This document shows, piece after piece, positions 51,012 through 60,076 of a DNA stretch of 64,000 bases (the first letter of the stretch is position 1; each line of letters begins with the position of its first letter). A program made the translations under genes and the position numbers. Under the pieces are notes generated by a model that was not told where the DNA came from, did no database searches, and saw only the letters and a list, made by a program, of their open reading frames with translations. The stretch comes from an uncultured Lachnospiraceae bacterium (GTDB lineage: Bacteria > Bacillota > Clostridia > Lachnospirales > Lachnospiraceae), in NCBI GenBank assembly GCA_947652735.1, contig CANTEG010000006.1, positions 62,001-126,000 on the forward strand, read 5' to 3'.

Positions 51012-52001
51012 ATGAGAGAGTTAAGGATAAACGATAAGGTTTGCGGTCAGCGGTTAAATAAATATCTGCTCAAATATCTTGACAGGGCAGGTTCCTCTTT
51101 TGTTTATAAAATGCTGAGGAAAAAAAATATAACCTTGAACGATAAAAAGGCAAAGGGCGATGAATTGCTTTCTTGTGGGGATGTCGTTAAGCTTTACCTT
51201 TCAGATGAAACCATAGAAAAATTTAAGTCATCAGGCTTAAAGGACACGGGGAACGCAAAAAAAAGCAGTTTTAACCTGACGGTGTTATATGAAGATGAGC
51301 ATATTATCGCAGTTCATAAGCCACAGGGAGTGTTATCCCAAAAGGCGAAGGATGATGATTACTCCATAAATGAAGCAATTGTTGATTATTGTATAAGCAG
51401 GAATATCATTTCTGACGAGGATGTATTTAAGCCGTCAGTGTGTAACCGTTTGGACAGAAACACATCAGGGATTATACTTGCTGGAAAGTCACTGCATGGC
51501 AGTCAACTTTTGACATCAATGTTAAGAGAGCGGAAGCTGGATAAATATTATTATACCATTGTTGAGGGCTGCTTTGACAAAAGGTTCGAGGACAGTGCTT
51601 ACATAAGAAAAGACAGGGAATACAATAAATCGTATGTTATTCCTGCGGAAGAATTTAATAATGACAAGGCTTACAGCATGATAAAAACAAGTTTTACGCC
51701 GATTTGTACAGGCAGGCGGTTTTCACTTATAAGGGTGAAGCTCATAACGGGGAAATCACATCAGATAAGGGCACATTTGGCATATCTTGGATATCCTGTT
51801 ATAGGTGATTACAAATATGGTAGTGAGGAAATAAACAGGTATGTCAGGGATAATTTTAAACTGAAGCACCAGTTACTTCATGCAGGGCAGATATTTTTCC
51901 CGGACGGATTGGAAATACGGGATATGCTGCCTGATATATTTAAGACCATATGTGAAAATGATATGTTAGAACCGTTAGGTGAAGAAATATACAACATTTG
52001 A
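51012..52001 (+). CDS. RluA-family pseudouridine synthase
   Basis: The 329-residue enzyme has an N-terminal S4 RNA-binding domain (about 12-75) and the RluA catalytic domain with NRLDRNTSGIILAGKS, where the second Asp is the catalytic one, and TGKSHQIRAHLAYLGYPVIGD (in parts). It converts specific uridines in rRNA or tRNA to pseudouridine; whether it is RluC- or RluD-like cannot be decided. AAGGATAGG precedes the ATG. recU follows after 10 nt. Confidence 0.92.
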   Translation: MRELRINDKVCGQRLNKYLLKYLDRAGSSFVYKMLRKKNITLNDKKAKGDELLSCGDVVKLYLSDETIEKFKSSGLKDTGNAKKSSFNLTVLYEDEHIIAVHKPQGVLSQKAKDDDYSINEAIVDYCISRNIISDEDVFKPSVCNRLDRNTSGIILAGKSLHGSQLLTSMLRERKLDKYYYTIVEGCFDKRFEDSAYIRKDREYNKSYVIPAEEFNNDKAYSMIKTSFTPICTGRRFSLIRVKLITGKSHQIRAHLAYLGYPVIGDYKYGSEEINRYVRDNFKLKHQLLHAGQIFFPDGLEIRDMLPDIFKTICENDMLEPLGEEIYNI

Positions 52002-52011
52002 GGTGAAGCAA

Positions 52012-52542
52012 ATGGCGACATGGAATTCCAGAGGCTTGAGAGGTTCAACCCTTGAGGAACTGATCAATCACACAAACGAACTTTACAGGCAAAAGGGACT
52101 TGGGCTTGTCCAAAAAATTCCCACACCCATAACACCTGTTAAAATAGATAAGGAAAAAGGTAACATTTCACTGGCATATTTTGAAAAGGATTCTACGGTT
52201 GACTATATAGGAACTGTACAGGGAATTCCCATATGCTTTGACGCAAAGGAATGTGCGGTGGATACCTTTAACATGAGAAACATACATGAGCATCAGATAG
52301 AGTTTATGCGGGACTTTGAGGCTCAAAAGGGAATTAGCTTTCTGATTATCATGTTTACGGCACGCAATGAATTTTATTACATGAGGTTTTCGGAGCTTTC
52401 AGCGTACATACAAAGAATGAATGAGGGACATCCGAAAAATTTTAAGTATAATGAGCTGGACAGGGAATACTTTATAAAGCAGGAGCAGGGTGCTCTTGTA
52501 CATTATTTAAAAGGGTTGCAAAAGGATTTAAGTGAGAGGTGA
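52012..52542 (+). CDS. recU: Holliday junction resolvase RecU
   Basis: RecU is the Firmicute resolvase that cuts Holliday junctions after RuvAB action. The 176-residue protein has WNSRGLRGSTLEELINHTN at the start, the KIPTPITPV strand, the catalytic region STVDYIGTVQGIPICFDAKE (Asp, Glu, Lys) and the C-terminal FKYNELDREYF. The ATG at 52012 follows GAGGTGA by 5 nt. The usual partner gene ponA is absent here; the gene sits between an RluA-type synthase and nadE. Confidence 0.92.
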   Translation: MATWNSRGLRGSTLEELINHTNELYRQKGLGLVQKIPTPITPVKIDKEKGNISLAYFEKDSTVDYIGTVQGIPICFDAKECAVDTFNMRNIHEHQIEFMRDFEAQKGISFLIIMFTARNEFYYMRFSELSAYIQRMNEGHPKNFKYNELDREYFIKQEQGALVHYLKGLQKDLSER

Positions 52543-52546
52543 AAAA

Positions 52547-54508
52547 ATGTTTGATTATTACAGGATTTGTACCGCAGTACCTGATGTAAGAGTTGCTGAT
52601 GTTGATTATAACACAGAGCAAATTATTAATATACTGGAAAAGGCACATAGACAGAATGTAGATATCATTTGTTTTCCTGAGCTATGTGTAACAGGATACT
52701 CCTGTGGAGATTTATTTTTTCAGGACGTTCTTCTTAATTCATGTAAATCGGCAATCGGGCGGATTGTTAAGGCATCTGCTAATTTTAACATGATTATTGC
52801 AGTTGGGGCACCGTGCAAAATAGAAAATCAGTTGTTTAATGCCGCATACATTATATTTGACGGTATCATTCATGGTATCAACATTAAATCATTTATTCCA
52901 AATTACAATGAATTTTATGAGAAGAGATGGTTTTCCTATGCCGCAGACCTTTCTGCCTCAGAGGTTTCATCGTTAGATGTGGCATGTGACTGCGAGGATT
53001 ATAAAGTTCCTGTGGGAAATGACATCATATATAACTTTTGCGGAAGATTGACCTTAGGTGTGGAAATTTGTGAGGACATGTGGGCACCCGTATCACCATC
53101 CACATGGATGGCAGTGTCAGGTGCGGAGGTCATTTTAAACCTATCTGCAAGCAATGATACAATCGGTAAGCGCGAGTATAGAAGAAATATCGTAAAAAGC
53201 AAATCAGTTGCTCTTATGTGTGAGTATATCTATACATCAGCAGGCGCAAGTGAATCGACGACAGATTTAATATTTTCGGGACATTCCATGATTGTGGAAA
53301 ACGGTCGTGTCTTAATAGAAAATAAGAAGATTGCTGACAACAACTATTTGCTTGTGTCGGATATTGATCTTGGAAAAATCAGGGCGGACAGAATTAAGGG
53401 AAAGACCTACAAGGATTCCTACAGTGCTTACTGCAAAAATGTTTCCATACGTGAAATCTATGTAAAGGATGCTGTTCTTGGTTCTGACGGCTCTATATAC
53501 AATGTTCAAAAATATCCGTTTATACCTGCCAATGAAATGAAACGGCTTTCCAGGTGCAATGATATATTTAACATGCAGGTAGGCGGTCTTGCAAAGCGGC
53601 TTAGTGTTACGGACGGAAAAATGGTTGTAGGAGTTTCGGGCGGTATGGATTCCACCCTCACACTTCTTGTATGTGCAAAGACTTTGGAACGGCTTGGACT
53701 TCCAATGACGAACCTTGTTGGAATCACCATGCCTGCATTCGGCACCACAGACAGAACCTACAATAATTCCCTTAAGCTGATGAGCAGCCTCCAGATTGAC
53801 ACAAAAATAATTCCGATAGCAGAAGCGTGCTTAACACATTACAGGGATATTGGACATGACCCGAAAAATAAGGATATCACATTTGAAAATGTACAGGCAC
53901 GTGAGAGAACACAGGTACTTATGGACTATGCCAATAAAATAGGAGCCATTGTTGTTGGAACGGGAGATTTAAGTGAGCTGGCACTTGGCTGGTGCACCTA
54001 TAATGCGGACCAGATGAGCATGTACGGTGTAAATGCAAGCATCCCGAAAACCCTTGTTAAATGGATGATTGACAGCGTTATCAAGCATAATTTATTTCCA
54101 AACAGTACAGAGGTACTGATGGATATTATTGATACACCTATCAGCCCTGAGCTTTTGCCTCCTGATGAAAACGGTAACATAGCACAAAAAACAGAGGATT
54201 TTGTGGGACCATATGAACTTCATGATTTCTTTTTATATTATGTTGTCAGATATGGATTTTCACCAGACAAAATATATTATATGGCAAAAAAAGCGTTTAG
54301 GGGAATTTATACTGGTGATATCATTTTAAAATGGATGAATACATTTTATAAACGGTTTTTTACCCAGCAGTTTAAGCGAAGCTGCATGCCTGACGGAGTT
54401 AAGGTGGGAAGTGTATGTCTTTCTCCGAGAGGTGACTGGCGTATGCCGAGTGATGCATCACTTCACATGTGGCAGAAACAGATTGCTGAGCTTATTGCCA
54501 ACCCTTAA
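52547..54508 (+). CDS. nadE: Glutamine-dependent NAD+ synthetase
   Basis: NadE converts nicotinate adenine dinucleotide to NAD+ using glutamine. The 653-residue protein has an N-terminal nitrilase-type glutaminase (Glu in FPELCVTGYSCGDL, Lys region, Cys in VEICEDMWAP) and a C-terminal synthetase with the PP-loop VSGGMDSTL and ELALGWCTYNADQMSMYG (in parts). The ATG at 52547 follows GAGAGGTGA, 4 nt after the recU stop. Its end overlaps the end of ttcA on the other strand by 17 bp. Confidence 0.95.
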   Translation: MFDYYRICTAVPDVRVADVDYNTEQIINILEKAHRQNVDIICFPELCVTGYSCGDLFFQDVLLNSCKSAIGRIVKASANFNMIIAVGAPCKIENQLFNAAYIIFDGIIHGINIKSFIPNYNEFYEKRWFSYAADLSASEVSSLDVACDCEDYKVPVGNDIIYNFCGRLTLGVEICEDMWAPVSPSTWMAVSGAEVILNLSASNDTIGKREYRRNIVKSKSVALMCEYIYTSAGASESTTDLIFSGHSMIVENGRVLIENKKIADNNYLLVSDIDLGKIRADRIKGKTYKDSYSAYCKNVSIREIYVKDAVLGSDGSIYNVQKYPFIPANEMKRLSRCNDIFNMQVGGLAKRLSVTDGKMVVGVSGGMDSTLTLLVCAKTLERLGLPMTNLVGITMPAFGTTDRTYNNSLKLMSSLQIDTKIIPIAEACLTHYRDIGHDPKNKDITFENVQARERTQVLMDYANKIGAIVVGTGDLSELALGWCTYNADQMSMYGVNASIPKTLVKWMIDSVIKHNLFPNSTEVLMDIIDTPISPELLPPDENGNIAQKTEDFVGPYELHDFFLYYVVRYGFSPDKIYYMAKKAFRGIYTGDIILKWMNTFYKRFFTQQFKRSCMPDGVKVGSVCLSPRGDWRMPSDASLHMWQKQIAELIANP

Positions 54509-55205
54509 TATTTCCGTTTAAAATGGCTGTAAATATTTTTTCTTTACAGCCGGGATTTTCAGCTTCCAGTGATTTGACGAGGTTTTTGGCATATTCCCTC
54601 TTAGTAAAGCCGTCAGCAGGGCACTTAGCTTTTACTATGGGAAGTTCCATCTGCCGTTCAAATGCTTTAATCTCGCCTTCATTGCAGAACATAAGTGGGC
54701 GTATCAGTGTAAGTTTTGAACGGTCAAGGTAGGTGACAGGGGCAAATGTATGGATGCGTCCTTCATATATCAGTGACATCATAAAGGTTTCTATGATATC
54801 ATCCTTGTGATGGGCATAGGCAAGCTTGTTGCATCCAAGCTTAACAATTCTGTCATTTAGGGCACCCTTTCTCATTTTTGCACACAAAGAGCAGGGGTTA
54901 GACTCTTTTCTGGCATTAAATATTATCTCATAAATCTCTGTGTCCTCAACATGGTATTCTACGTTAAGGTGGTCACAGAGCTTTTTTATTTCTTCCGTTT
55001 CAAAGCCGGGAATTCCAAGGTTAATCGTTATGGCAACAATATCAAACTGCTTCGGGTAAAATCTTCTTAAATTTGCAAGGGCATACAAAAGAGTAAGACT
55101 GTCTTTTCCACCTGATATGCCAATTGCAATTTTGTCATTTTCCTCTATCATTCCGTATGTATCAATTGCCCGTCTTGTATAGCTTAAAAGCTTTTGAAGC
55201 TTCAT
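54492..55205 (-). CDS. tRNA 2-thiocytidine biosynthesis protein TtcA-like
   Basis: The 237-residue protein is a PP-loop ATPase with ISGGKDSLTLLYAL, the cysteine pair CSLC, a third cysteine in KAKCPAD and AHHKDDIIETFMMSL. These match TtcA, which puts sulfur on cytidine 32 of some tRNAs using an iron-sulfur cluster; related TtcA/TtuA-type enzymes modify other positions, so the exact target is uncertain. The start at 55205 has AAGGAAG 7 nt upstream; a second ATG two codons earlier is too close. It runs opposite to its neighbours and converges on nadE. Confidence 0.87.
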   Translation of the reverse strand: MKLQKLLSYTRRAIDTYGMIEENDKIAIGISGGKDSLTLLYALANLRRFYPKQFDIVAITINLGIPGFETEEIKKLCDHLNVEYHVEDTEIYEIIFNARKESNPCSLCAKMRKGALNDRIVKLGCNKLAYAHHKDDIIETFMMSLIYEGRIHTFAPVTYLDRSKLTLIRPLMFCNEGEIKAFERQMELPIVKAKCPADGFTKREYAKNLVKSLEAENPGCKEKIFTAILNGNIKGWQ

Positions 55206-55364
55206 AATCATTCTTCCTTTCGCATCAAAATATAAGTGAAACTGCAAGTTATTCTAGCATAAATATATTTTTCACACAATGACCAAGTATTTTTATTTAA
55301 AAGGGACGTTTATGGGACAATTGATATGGTAAAACGATATATAGAGGCGGCAGGGTACAAAAAA

Positions 55365-55378
55365 CGAACATTTATTCG
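55365..55378. promoter_or_regulatory. LexA (SOS) box 1
   Basis: CGAAC-ATTT-ATTCG matches the Gram-positive SOS box CGAAC-N4-GTTCG with one mismatch. It lies upstream of the -35 element. Confidence 0.6.
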
Positions 55379-55388
55379 AAAAAAAGTA

Positions 55389-55417
55389 TTGACATGCGAA
55401 CAAATGTACGGTATAGT
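55389..55417 (+). promoter_or_regulatory. Promoter of the SOS LysM gene
   Basis: TTGACA (55389-55394) and TATAGT (55412-55417) are 17 nt apart, close to the sigma-A consensus. LexA box 2 fills the spacer. Confidence 0.8.
55397..55410. promoter_or_regulatory. LexA (SOS) box 2
   Basis: CGAAC-AAAT-GTACG matches the SOS box with one mismatch and lies between the -35 and -10 elements, where bound LexA would block RNA polymerase. Confidence 0.8.
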
Positions 55418-55429
55418 AATAACAGGTTA

Positions 55430-55443
55430 AGAACACATGTTCA
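55430..55443. promoter_or_regulatory. LexA (SOS) box 3
   Basis: The core GAAC-ACAT-GTTC (55431-55442) is perfectly symmetric. It lies just after the transcription start and touches the ribosome binding site AGGAGGTG (55443-55450). Confidence 0.7.
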
Positions 55444-55455
55444 GGAGGTGATATT

Positions 55456-55788
55456 ATGAACTTACAAAAAACAGTCAATTTTATTCATAACAATTACAAG
55501 AAGCTTATTCTTTGCATAAGTATTTTACTTGTAGCCTCTATTATTATATTTGGCGCATCCGGTATGAACCGTGATGTGAGTGCAAACACGCACAACGAAA
55601 AGTACTTCAAGTGCATATCCGTTGAGAGAGACGATACTTTATGGAGTATCGCAAAGGAGTACATGTCAGAGGAATATGACTCTGTGGAAGACTATATCGC
55701 AGAGGTCATGGAGATTAACGGATTAACAAGCGACACCCTCTACAATGGTGCATCTATCATAGTTCCTTATTATGGGGTACCAATGTAG
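55456..55788 (+). CDS. LysM protein, YneA-like SOS division inhibitor
   Basis: The 110-residue protein has a short basic start, one transmembrane helix (about 18-36) and an extracellular LysM domain (about 52-108; FKCISVERDDTLWSIAKEYM, IMEINGL-type and YNGASIIVPYY segments). This is the layout of B. subtilis YneA, which halts division during DNA damage. Three LexA boxes and a strong promoter upstream show SOS control directly. The partners lexA and yneB are not adjacent. AGGAGGTG lies 5 nt before the ATG, and a terminator follows. Confidence 0.88.
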   Translation: MNLQKTVNFIHNNYKKLILCISILLVASIIIFGASGMNRDVSANTHNEKYFKCISVERDDTLWSIAKEYMSEEYDSVEDYIAEVMEINGLTSDTLYNGASIIVPYYGVPM

Positions 55789-55815
55789 AGTTTACCATTT
55801 CACACCTTTTGCATT

Positions 55816-55850
55816 GAGGCTGCATCCAATTGGCAGCCTCTTTGTTTTTG
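55816..55850 (+). terminator. Terminator after the LysM gene
   Basis: GAGGCTGC and GCAGCCTC form an 8-bp stem with a nine-base loop, followed by TTTGTTTTTG. Confidence 0.9.
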
Positions 55851-55941
55851 TTACATTTGCACTGTTGAAAAAATGAAATATCTGTCTTATAATTATTCAG
55901 TTGAACATCTTTAGGAATAATGAATGAGAGGATTATCATAT

Positions 55942-57393
55942 ATGGAAACAAATGGGACTCCGCTTATGGAGCCAGACAGACAATATTATTTTATGAATTT
56001 GTGCAAGGAACAGGTTATTGATATAAGAGCGGCGAAGGGACGTGAATTGACATACTGCGTAACGACCTTTGGATGTCAGATGAATGCCCATGATTCTGAA
56101 AAATTAAAGGGGATTTTGGATGTTATCGGATTTTGCGAACAGGAGGATGAAACCGCAGACCTTGTTATATACAATACATGTACGGTAAGGGAAAATGCCA
56201 ACCAAAAGCTTTATGGGCATTTGGGACATCTGAAAAATCTCAAGCAAAATAATCCTGATATGATTATTTGTCTGTGTGGTTGCATGATGCAGGAACCCCA
56301 TGTGATAGAAACAATAAAGAAAAAGTACAGTTTTGTTGATATTATTTTTGGGACACATAACATATATAAGCTGGCAGAGCTGTTAAGCATGCATCTTAAT
56401 ACAAGAAATCAGGTGATTGAGGTACTGGAACAGGGAGAGCAGACAGTGGAGGCACTTCCGCAGAAAAGAAAGTACAGCTTTAAGTCAGGCGTCAATATTA
56501 TGTTTGGCTGTAACAATTTCTGTACCTATTGTATCGTGCCTTACGTAAGGGGACGTGAGAAAAGCAGAAAGCCTGAGGAAATATTGGATGAAATTAAAAA
56601 GCTTACAGAATGCGGCGTAAAAGAAGTTATGCTTCTTGGTCAGAATGTAAATTCCTACGGAAAAATATTTGACTATACAGATGGCAAGATTGTCCAATTG
56701 TCTTGCGATGAACAAATTACATTTCCGAGGCTGTTAGAGATGGTGTGTCAGATTCCAAAGCTTGAGCGGATTCGGTTTATGACAAGTCACCCAAAGGATT
56801 TGTCAGATGAGCTGATAGCGGTTATGGCTTCCAATGACAAAATTTGCAATCATCTGCATCTGCCGATTCAGTCAGGCTCGTCAGCAATCTTAGATAAAAT
56901 GAACCGAAGATATACGAAAGAGCATTATTTGGCACTTGTAGATAAAATAAGAACCGCGATTCCTGATATATCACTGACAACGGATATTATGGTTGGGTTT
57001 CCGGGTGAGACTGAGGAAGATTTTCTGGAAACCCTTGATGTGGTAGAAAAGGTCAAATTTGACCAGGCATTTACCTTTATTTATTCCAAAAGGACAGGTA
57101 CACCTGCCGCGTCCATGGAAAATCAGATTTCAACAGATGTGGTAAAGGAGCGTTTTAACAGATTGCTTGAAAGGGTAAATACAATTTCAAACAATCAGGT
57201 AAAAAGATATGAGGGTACGTGCAGGGATGTTTTGGTTGAGGAGTTAAATAATCAGGACAGCAGTCTTGTAACGGGACGTACAGGCGAGAATATAACGGTT
57301 CATTTTAAGGGAGACGAAACTCTTATCGGTCAGATTGTGAAGGTAAGGCTTGATGCGTGCAAGGGCTTTTATTTTATGGGAGAACAGGTATAA
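55942..57393 (+). CDS. miaB: tRNA methylthiotransferase MiaB
   Basis: MiaB is a radical-SAM enzyme that adds the methylthio group to i6A37 in tRNA. The 483-residue protein has an N-terminal UPF0004 domain with three cluster cysteines (FGCQMNAHDSE, NTCTVRENA, CGCMMQEP), the radical-SAM motif CNNFCTYCIVPYVRG, and a C-terminal TRAM domain. The ATG at 55942 follows GAGAGGAT; an ATG at 55924 overlaps that site. mutS follows after 33 nt, and miaA, which makes its substrate, lies downstream in the same cluster. Confidence 0.96.
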   Translation: METNGTPLMEPDRQYYFMNLCKEQVIDIRAAKGRELTYCVTTFGCQMNAHDSEKLKGILDVIGFCEQEDETADLVIYNTCTVRENANQKLYGHLGHLKNLKQNNPDMIICLCGCMMQEPHVIETIKKKYSFVDIIFGTHNIYKLAELLSMHLNTRNQVIEVLEQGEQTVEALPQKRKYSFKSGVNIMFGCNNFCTYCIVPYVRGREKSRKPEEILDEIKKLTECGVKEVMLLGQNVNSYGKIFDYTDGKIVQLSCDEQITFPRLLEMVCQIPKLERIRFMTSHPKDLSDELIAVMASNDKICNHLHLPIQSGSSAILDKMNRRYTKEHYLALVDKIRTAIPDISLTTDIMVGFPGETEEDFLETLDVVEKVKFDQAFTFIYSKRTGTPAASMENQISTDVVKERFNRLLERVNTISNNQVKRYEGTCRDVLVEELNNQDSSLVTGRTGENITVHFKGDETLIGQIVKVRLDACKGFYFMGEQV

Positions 57394-57426
57394 AATTCCT
57401 TAAAATACGAAAGGATGGGTGATGAT

Positions 57427-60069
57427 GTGGCGAAGCTTTCTCCTATGATGGAGCAATATTTGGCAACAAAGGAGCAATATAAGGATTGTCTTTTATTTTA
57501 TAGAGTCGGTGATTTTTATGAAATGTTTTTTGATGATGCACTGCTTGCATCAAAGGAGCTGGAAATCACTTTAACAGGAAAAGAGTGCGGCATGGAGGAA
57601 CGGGCACCTATGTGTGGTGTACCATATCATGCTGCTGATACATATATTAACCGGCTTGTGGAAAAGGGCTACAGGGTTGCCATAGGTGAACAGGTTGAGG
57701 ACCCGCGTCTTGCAAAGGGGCTGGTAAAGCGTGAGGTAATAAAAATAGTAACTCCGGGAACAAACATGTCAACGGAGCTTCTTGACGAGGGCAAAAATAA
57801 TTATATTATGTGTATATCCTGCATGAAAGACAGATACGGTATTGCCGTGACGGATTTATCCACAGGTATTTTTAAAACATGTGAGGTTAAGTCAGAAGAA
57901 AAGGTGATAGATGAGCTGAATAAATATCAGCCGTCAGAGCTTATATGCAGGGAGGATTTTGATTTCTCGTCAAATAATTTAAGCTTTATCACTGATAAAC
58001 TTTCCATTACGAAATCTGTTGTTGACGGCTATTATTTTGATTTGGATAATACGGAACGATTGTTAAAAAATCATTTTAAGGTAAACAGCCTTCAGGGACT
58101 GGGGCTCTCGGAGTTTCCTGTAATGGTTTCCGCATCAGGTGCGTTGCTTCAATATTTGTATGATACACAAATGAACAGCTTAAATCATATAAACAGTATC
58201 AACATTTACTCTGTAGATTCCTTTATGGTTATTGATGCATCTACAAGAAGAAATCTTGAGCTTACTGAAACCATTCGGGACAAGCAGAAAAAAGGTTCCC
58301 TGCTATGGGTGCTTGATAAGACAAGAACTGCTATGGGTGCAAGGCTTTTGCGTGAGTATGTGGAACAGCCCCTTATGGAGCGGGAAGCGATAGAGGACAG
58401 GCTTACATCTATTGAAAATTTGAACACCGCAATGATAACAAGGGAGGAACTTCGGGAATACTTAAATTCCATTTATGATTTGGAGAGACTGCTTGCAAGA
58501 ATAACACTAAAGACGGCAAACCCACGTGATTTGCTTTCTTTCAAAAATTCTATAAGGTATCTTCCAGATATTAAAAATTTACTAAAGGAGCTTGATGCTC
58601 CGCGATTTAAAATGATATATGAGGAGTTAGATACCCTTGATGATTTATATGTACTTATTGATGCGGCAATAGAGGAGGAGCCACCCATTGCAATTAAGGA
58701 GGGCGGAATTTTTAAGCCGGGATATGACAGTCAGATTGATAAGCTTAAGGATGCAAAAACAAATTGTAAGAGCTGGCTTGCTGAACTTGAGGAAAAAGAA
58801 CGACAAAAAACGGGAATTAAAAATCTTCGTATTAAATACAACAAGATATTTGGGTATTATTTTGAGGTTACAAATTCTTTTAAGGAACAGGTTCCGGATT
58901 ATTTTATCAGAAAGCAGACACTTGCAAATGCGGAACGGTATACAACCAATGAACTAAATGATTTGTCAAATACAATCCTCGGAGCTGAGGATAAGCTTTA
59001 CGGACTTGAGTACGAACAATATATAATTCTTAGGGACAGGCTTGGAGAATCAGTGAAGCGGATTAAAAATACGGCACATCATATTGCGGAGCTTGATGCT
59101 TTGGCATCACTTTCACATGTTGCAGTGAAAAACCATTATATTAAACCTGAGATTAATACAAATGGTGTAATAGATATTAAAAACGGCAGGCACCCTGTGG
59201 TGGAAAAGGTGATAGGAGACGGTAACTTTGTCGATAACGATACATTTCTTGATAATTCCATGAGCCGCATATCCATTATCACAGGACCTAATATGGCAGG
59301 AAAGTCTACATATATGCGTCAGACAGCACTTATTGTACTTATGGCACAGATTGGCTCATTTGTTCCGGCAGGCTATGCCAATATTGGACTTTGTGACAGG
59401 ATATTTACAAGGGTAGGGGCATCGGATGATTTGGCATCGGGACAGTCAACCTTTATGATTGAAATGAACGAGGTTGCCAATATCCTTAGAAATGCAACAA
59501 AAGACAGTTTAATTATACTTGATGAAATCGGACGTGGAACGTCTACCTTTGACGGACTCAGCATTGCGTGGGCTGTCGTGGAGTATATTGCCGATAAGGA
59601 TATTTTAGGTGCAAAAACACTGTTTGCAACACATTATCATGAGCTTACAGAGCTTGAGGGCAAGCTGTCATCGGTGAACAACTATTGTATCGCCGTAAAG
59701 GAAGATGGAGAGTCAATCGTTTTCTTACGGAAAATTATTAAAGGCGGAGCTGACAGAAGCTACGGCATTCAGGTCGCAAGACTTGCAGGCGTTCCTGAGC
59801 AGGTGCTTGTCCGTGCAAGAGAAATCTGTGACCAGCTCATTGATTCTGACTTGGCTCTTAAGGCAAAAGAAATAGACACAAAGACAATAAATAAGGATGA
59901 TAACAGTGACAAGAAAAACAGAGATGCCTCCTATGAGCAAATGTCGCTTTTCTCGTCGCCTGTTGAAATGACGGTTGCAAATGAGCTGAAAAACCTTGAT
60001 TTGGATAATATGACACCTATGAAGGCGATGCTTTATCTTCAGGAGCTAAAGGAAAGATTGAGAGGATAG
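57427..60069 (+). CDS. mutS: DNA mismatch repair protein MutS
   Basis: MutS recognises mismatched bases. The protein of about 880 residues has the mismatch-binding domain (FYRVGDFYEMFFDDA with the Phe-x-Glu motif), connector and lever domains, and the ATPase with Walker A GPNMAGKSTYMRQ, ILDEIGRGTSTFDG and FATHYHEL. I prefer the GTG at 57427, since GGTGAT (57418-57423) upstream aligns with the 3' end of 16S rRNA at good spacing; the ATG at 57415 touches AAAGG. mutL starts 7 nt downstream. Confidence 0.96.
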   Translation: MAKLSPMMEQYLATKEQYKDCLLFYRVGDFYEMFFDDALLASKELEITLTGKECGMEERAPMCGVPYHAADTYINRLVEKGYRVAIGEQVEDPRLAKGLVKREVIKIVTPGTNMSTELLDEGKNNYIMCISCMKDRYGIAVTDLSTGIFKTCEVKSEEKVIDELNKYQPSELICREDFDFSSNNLSFITDKLSITKSVVDGYYFDLDNTERLLKNHFKVNSLQGLGLSEFPVMVSASGALLQYLYDTQMNSLNHINSINIYSVDSFMVIDASTRRNLELTETIRDKQKKGSLLWVLDKTRTAMGARLLREYVEQPLMEREAIEDRLTSIENLNTAMITREELREYLNSIYDLERLLARITLKTANPRDLLSFKNSIRYLPDIKNLLKELDAPRFKMIYEELDTLDDLYVLIDAAIEEEPPIAIKEGGIFKPGYDSQIDKLKDAKTNCKSWLAELEEKERQKTGIKNLRIKYNKIFGYYFEVTNSFKEQVPDYFIRKQTLANAERYTTNELNDLSNTILGAEDKLYGLEYEQYIILRDRLGESVKRIKNTAHHIAELDALASLSHVAVKNHYIKPEINTNGVIDIKNGRHPVVEKVIGDGNFVDNDTFLDNSMSRISIITGPNMAGKSTYMRQTALIVLMAQIGSFVPAGYANIGLCDRIFTRVGASDDLASGQSTFMIEMNEVANILRNATKDSLIILDEIGRGTSTFDGLSIAWAVVEYIADKDILGAKTLFATHYHELTELEGKLSSVNNYCIAVKEDGESIVFLRKIIKGGADRSYGIQVARLAGVPEQVLVRAREICDQLIDSDLALKAKEIDTKTINKDDNSDKKNRDASYEQMSLFSSPVEMTVANELKNLDLDNMTPMKAMLYLQELKERLRG

Positions 60070-60076
60070 GTCTTAT

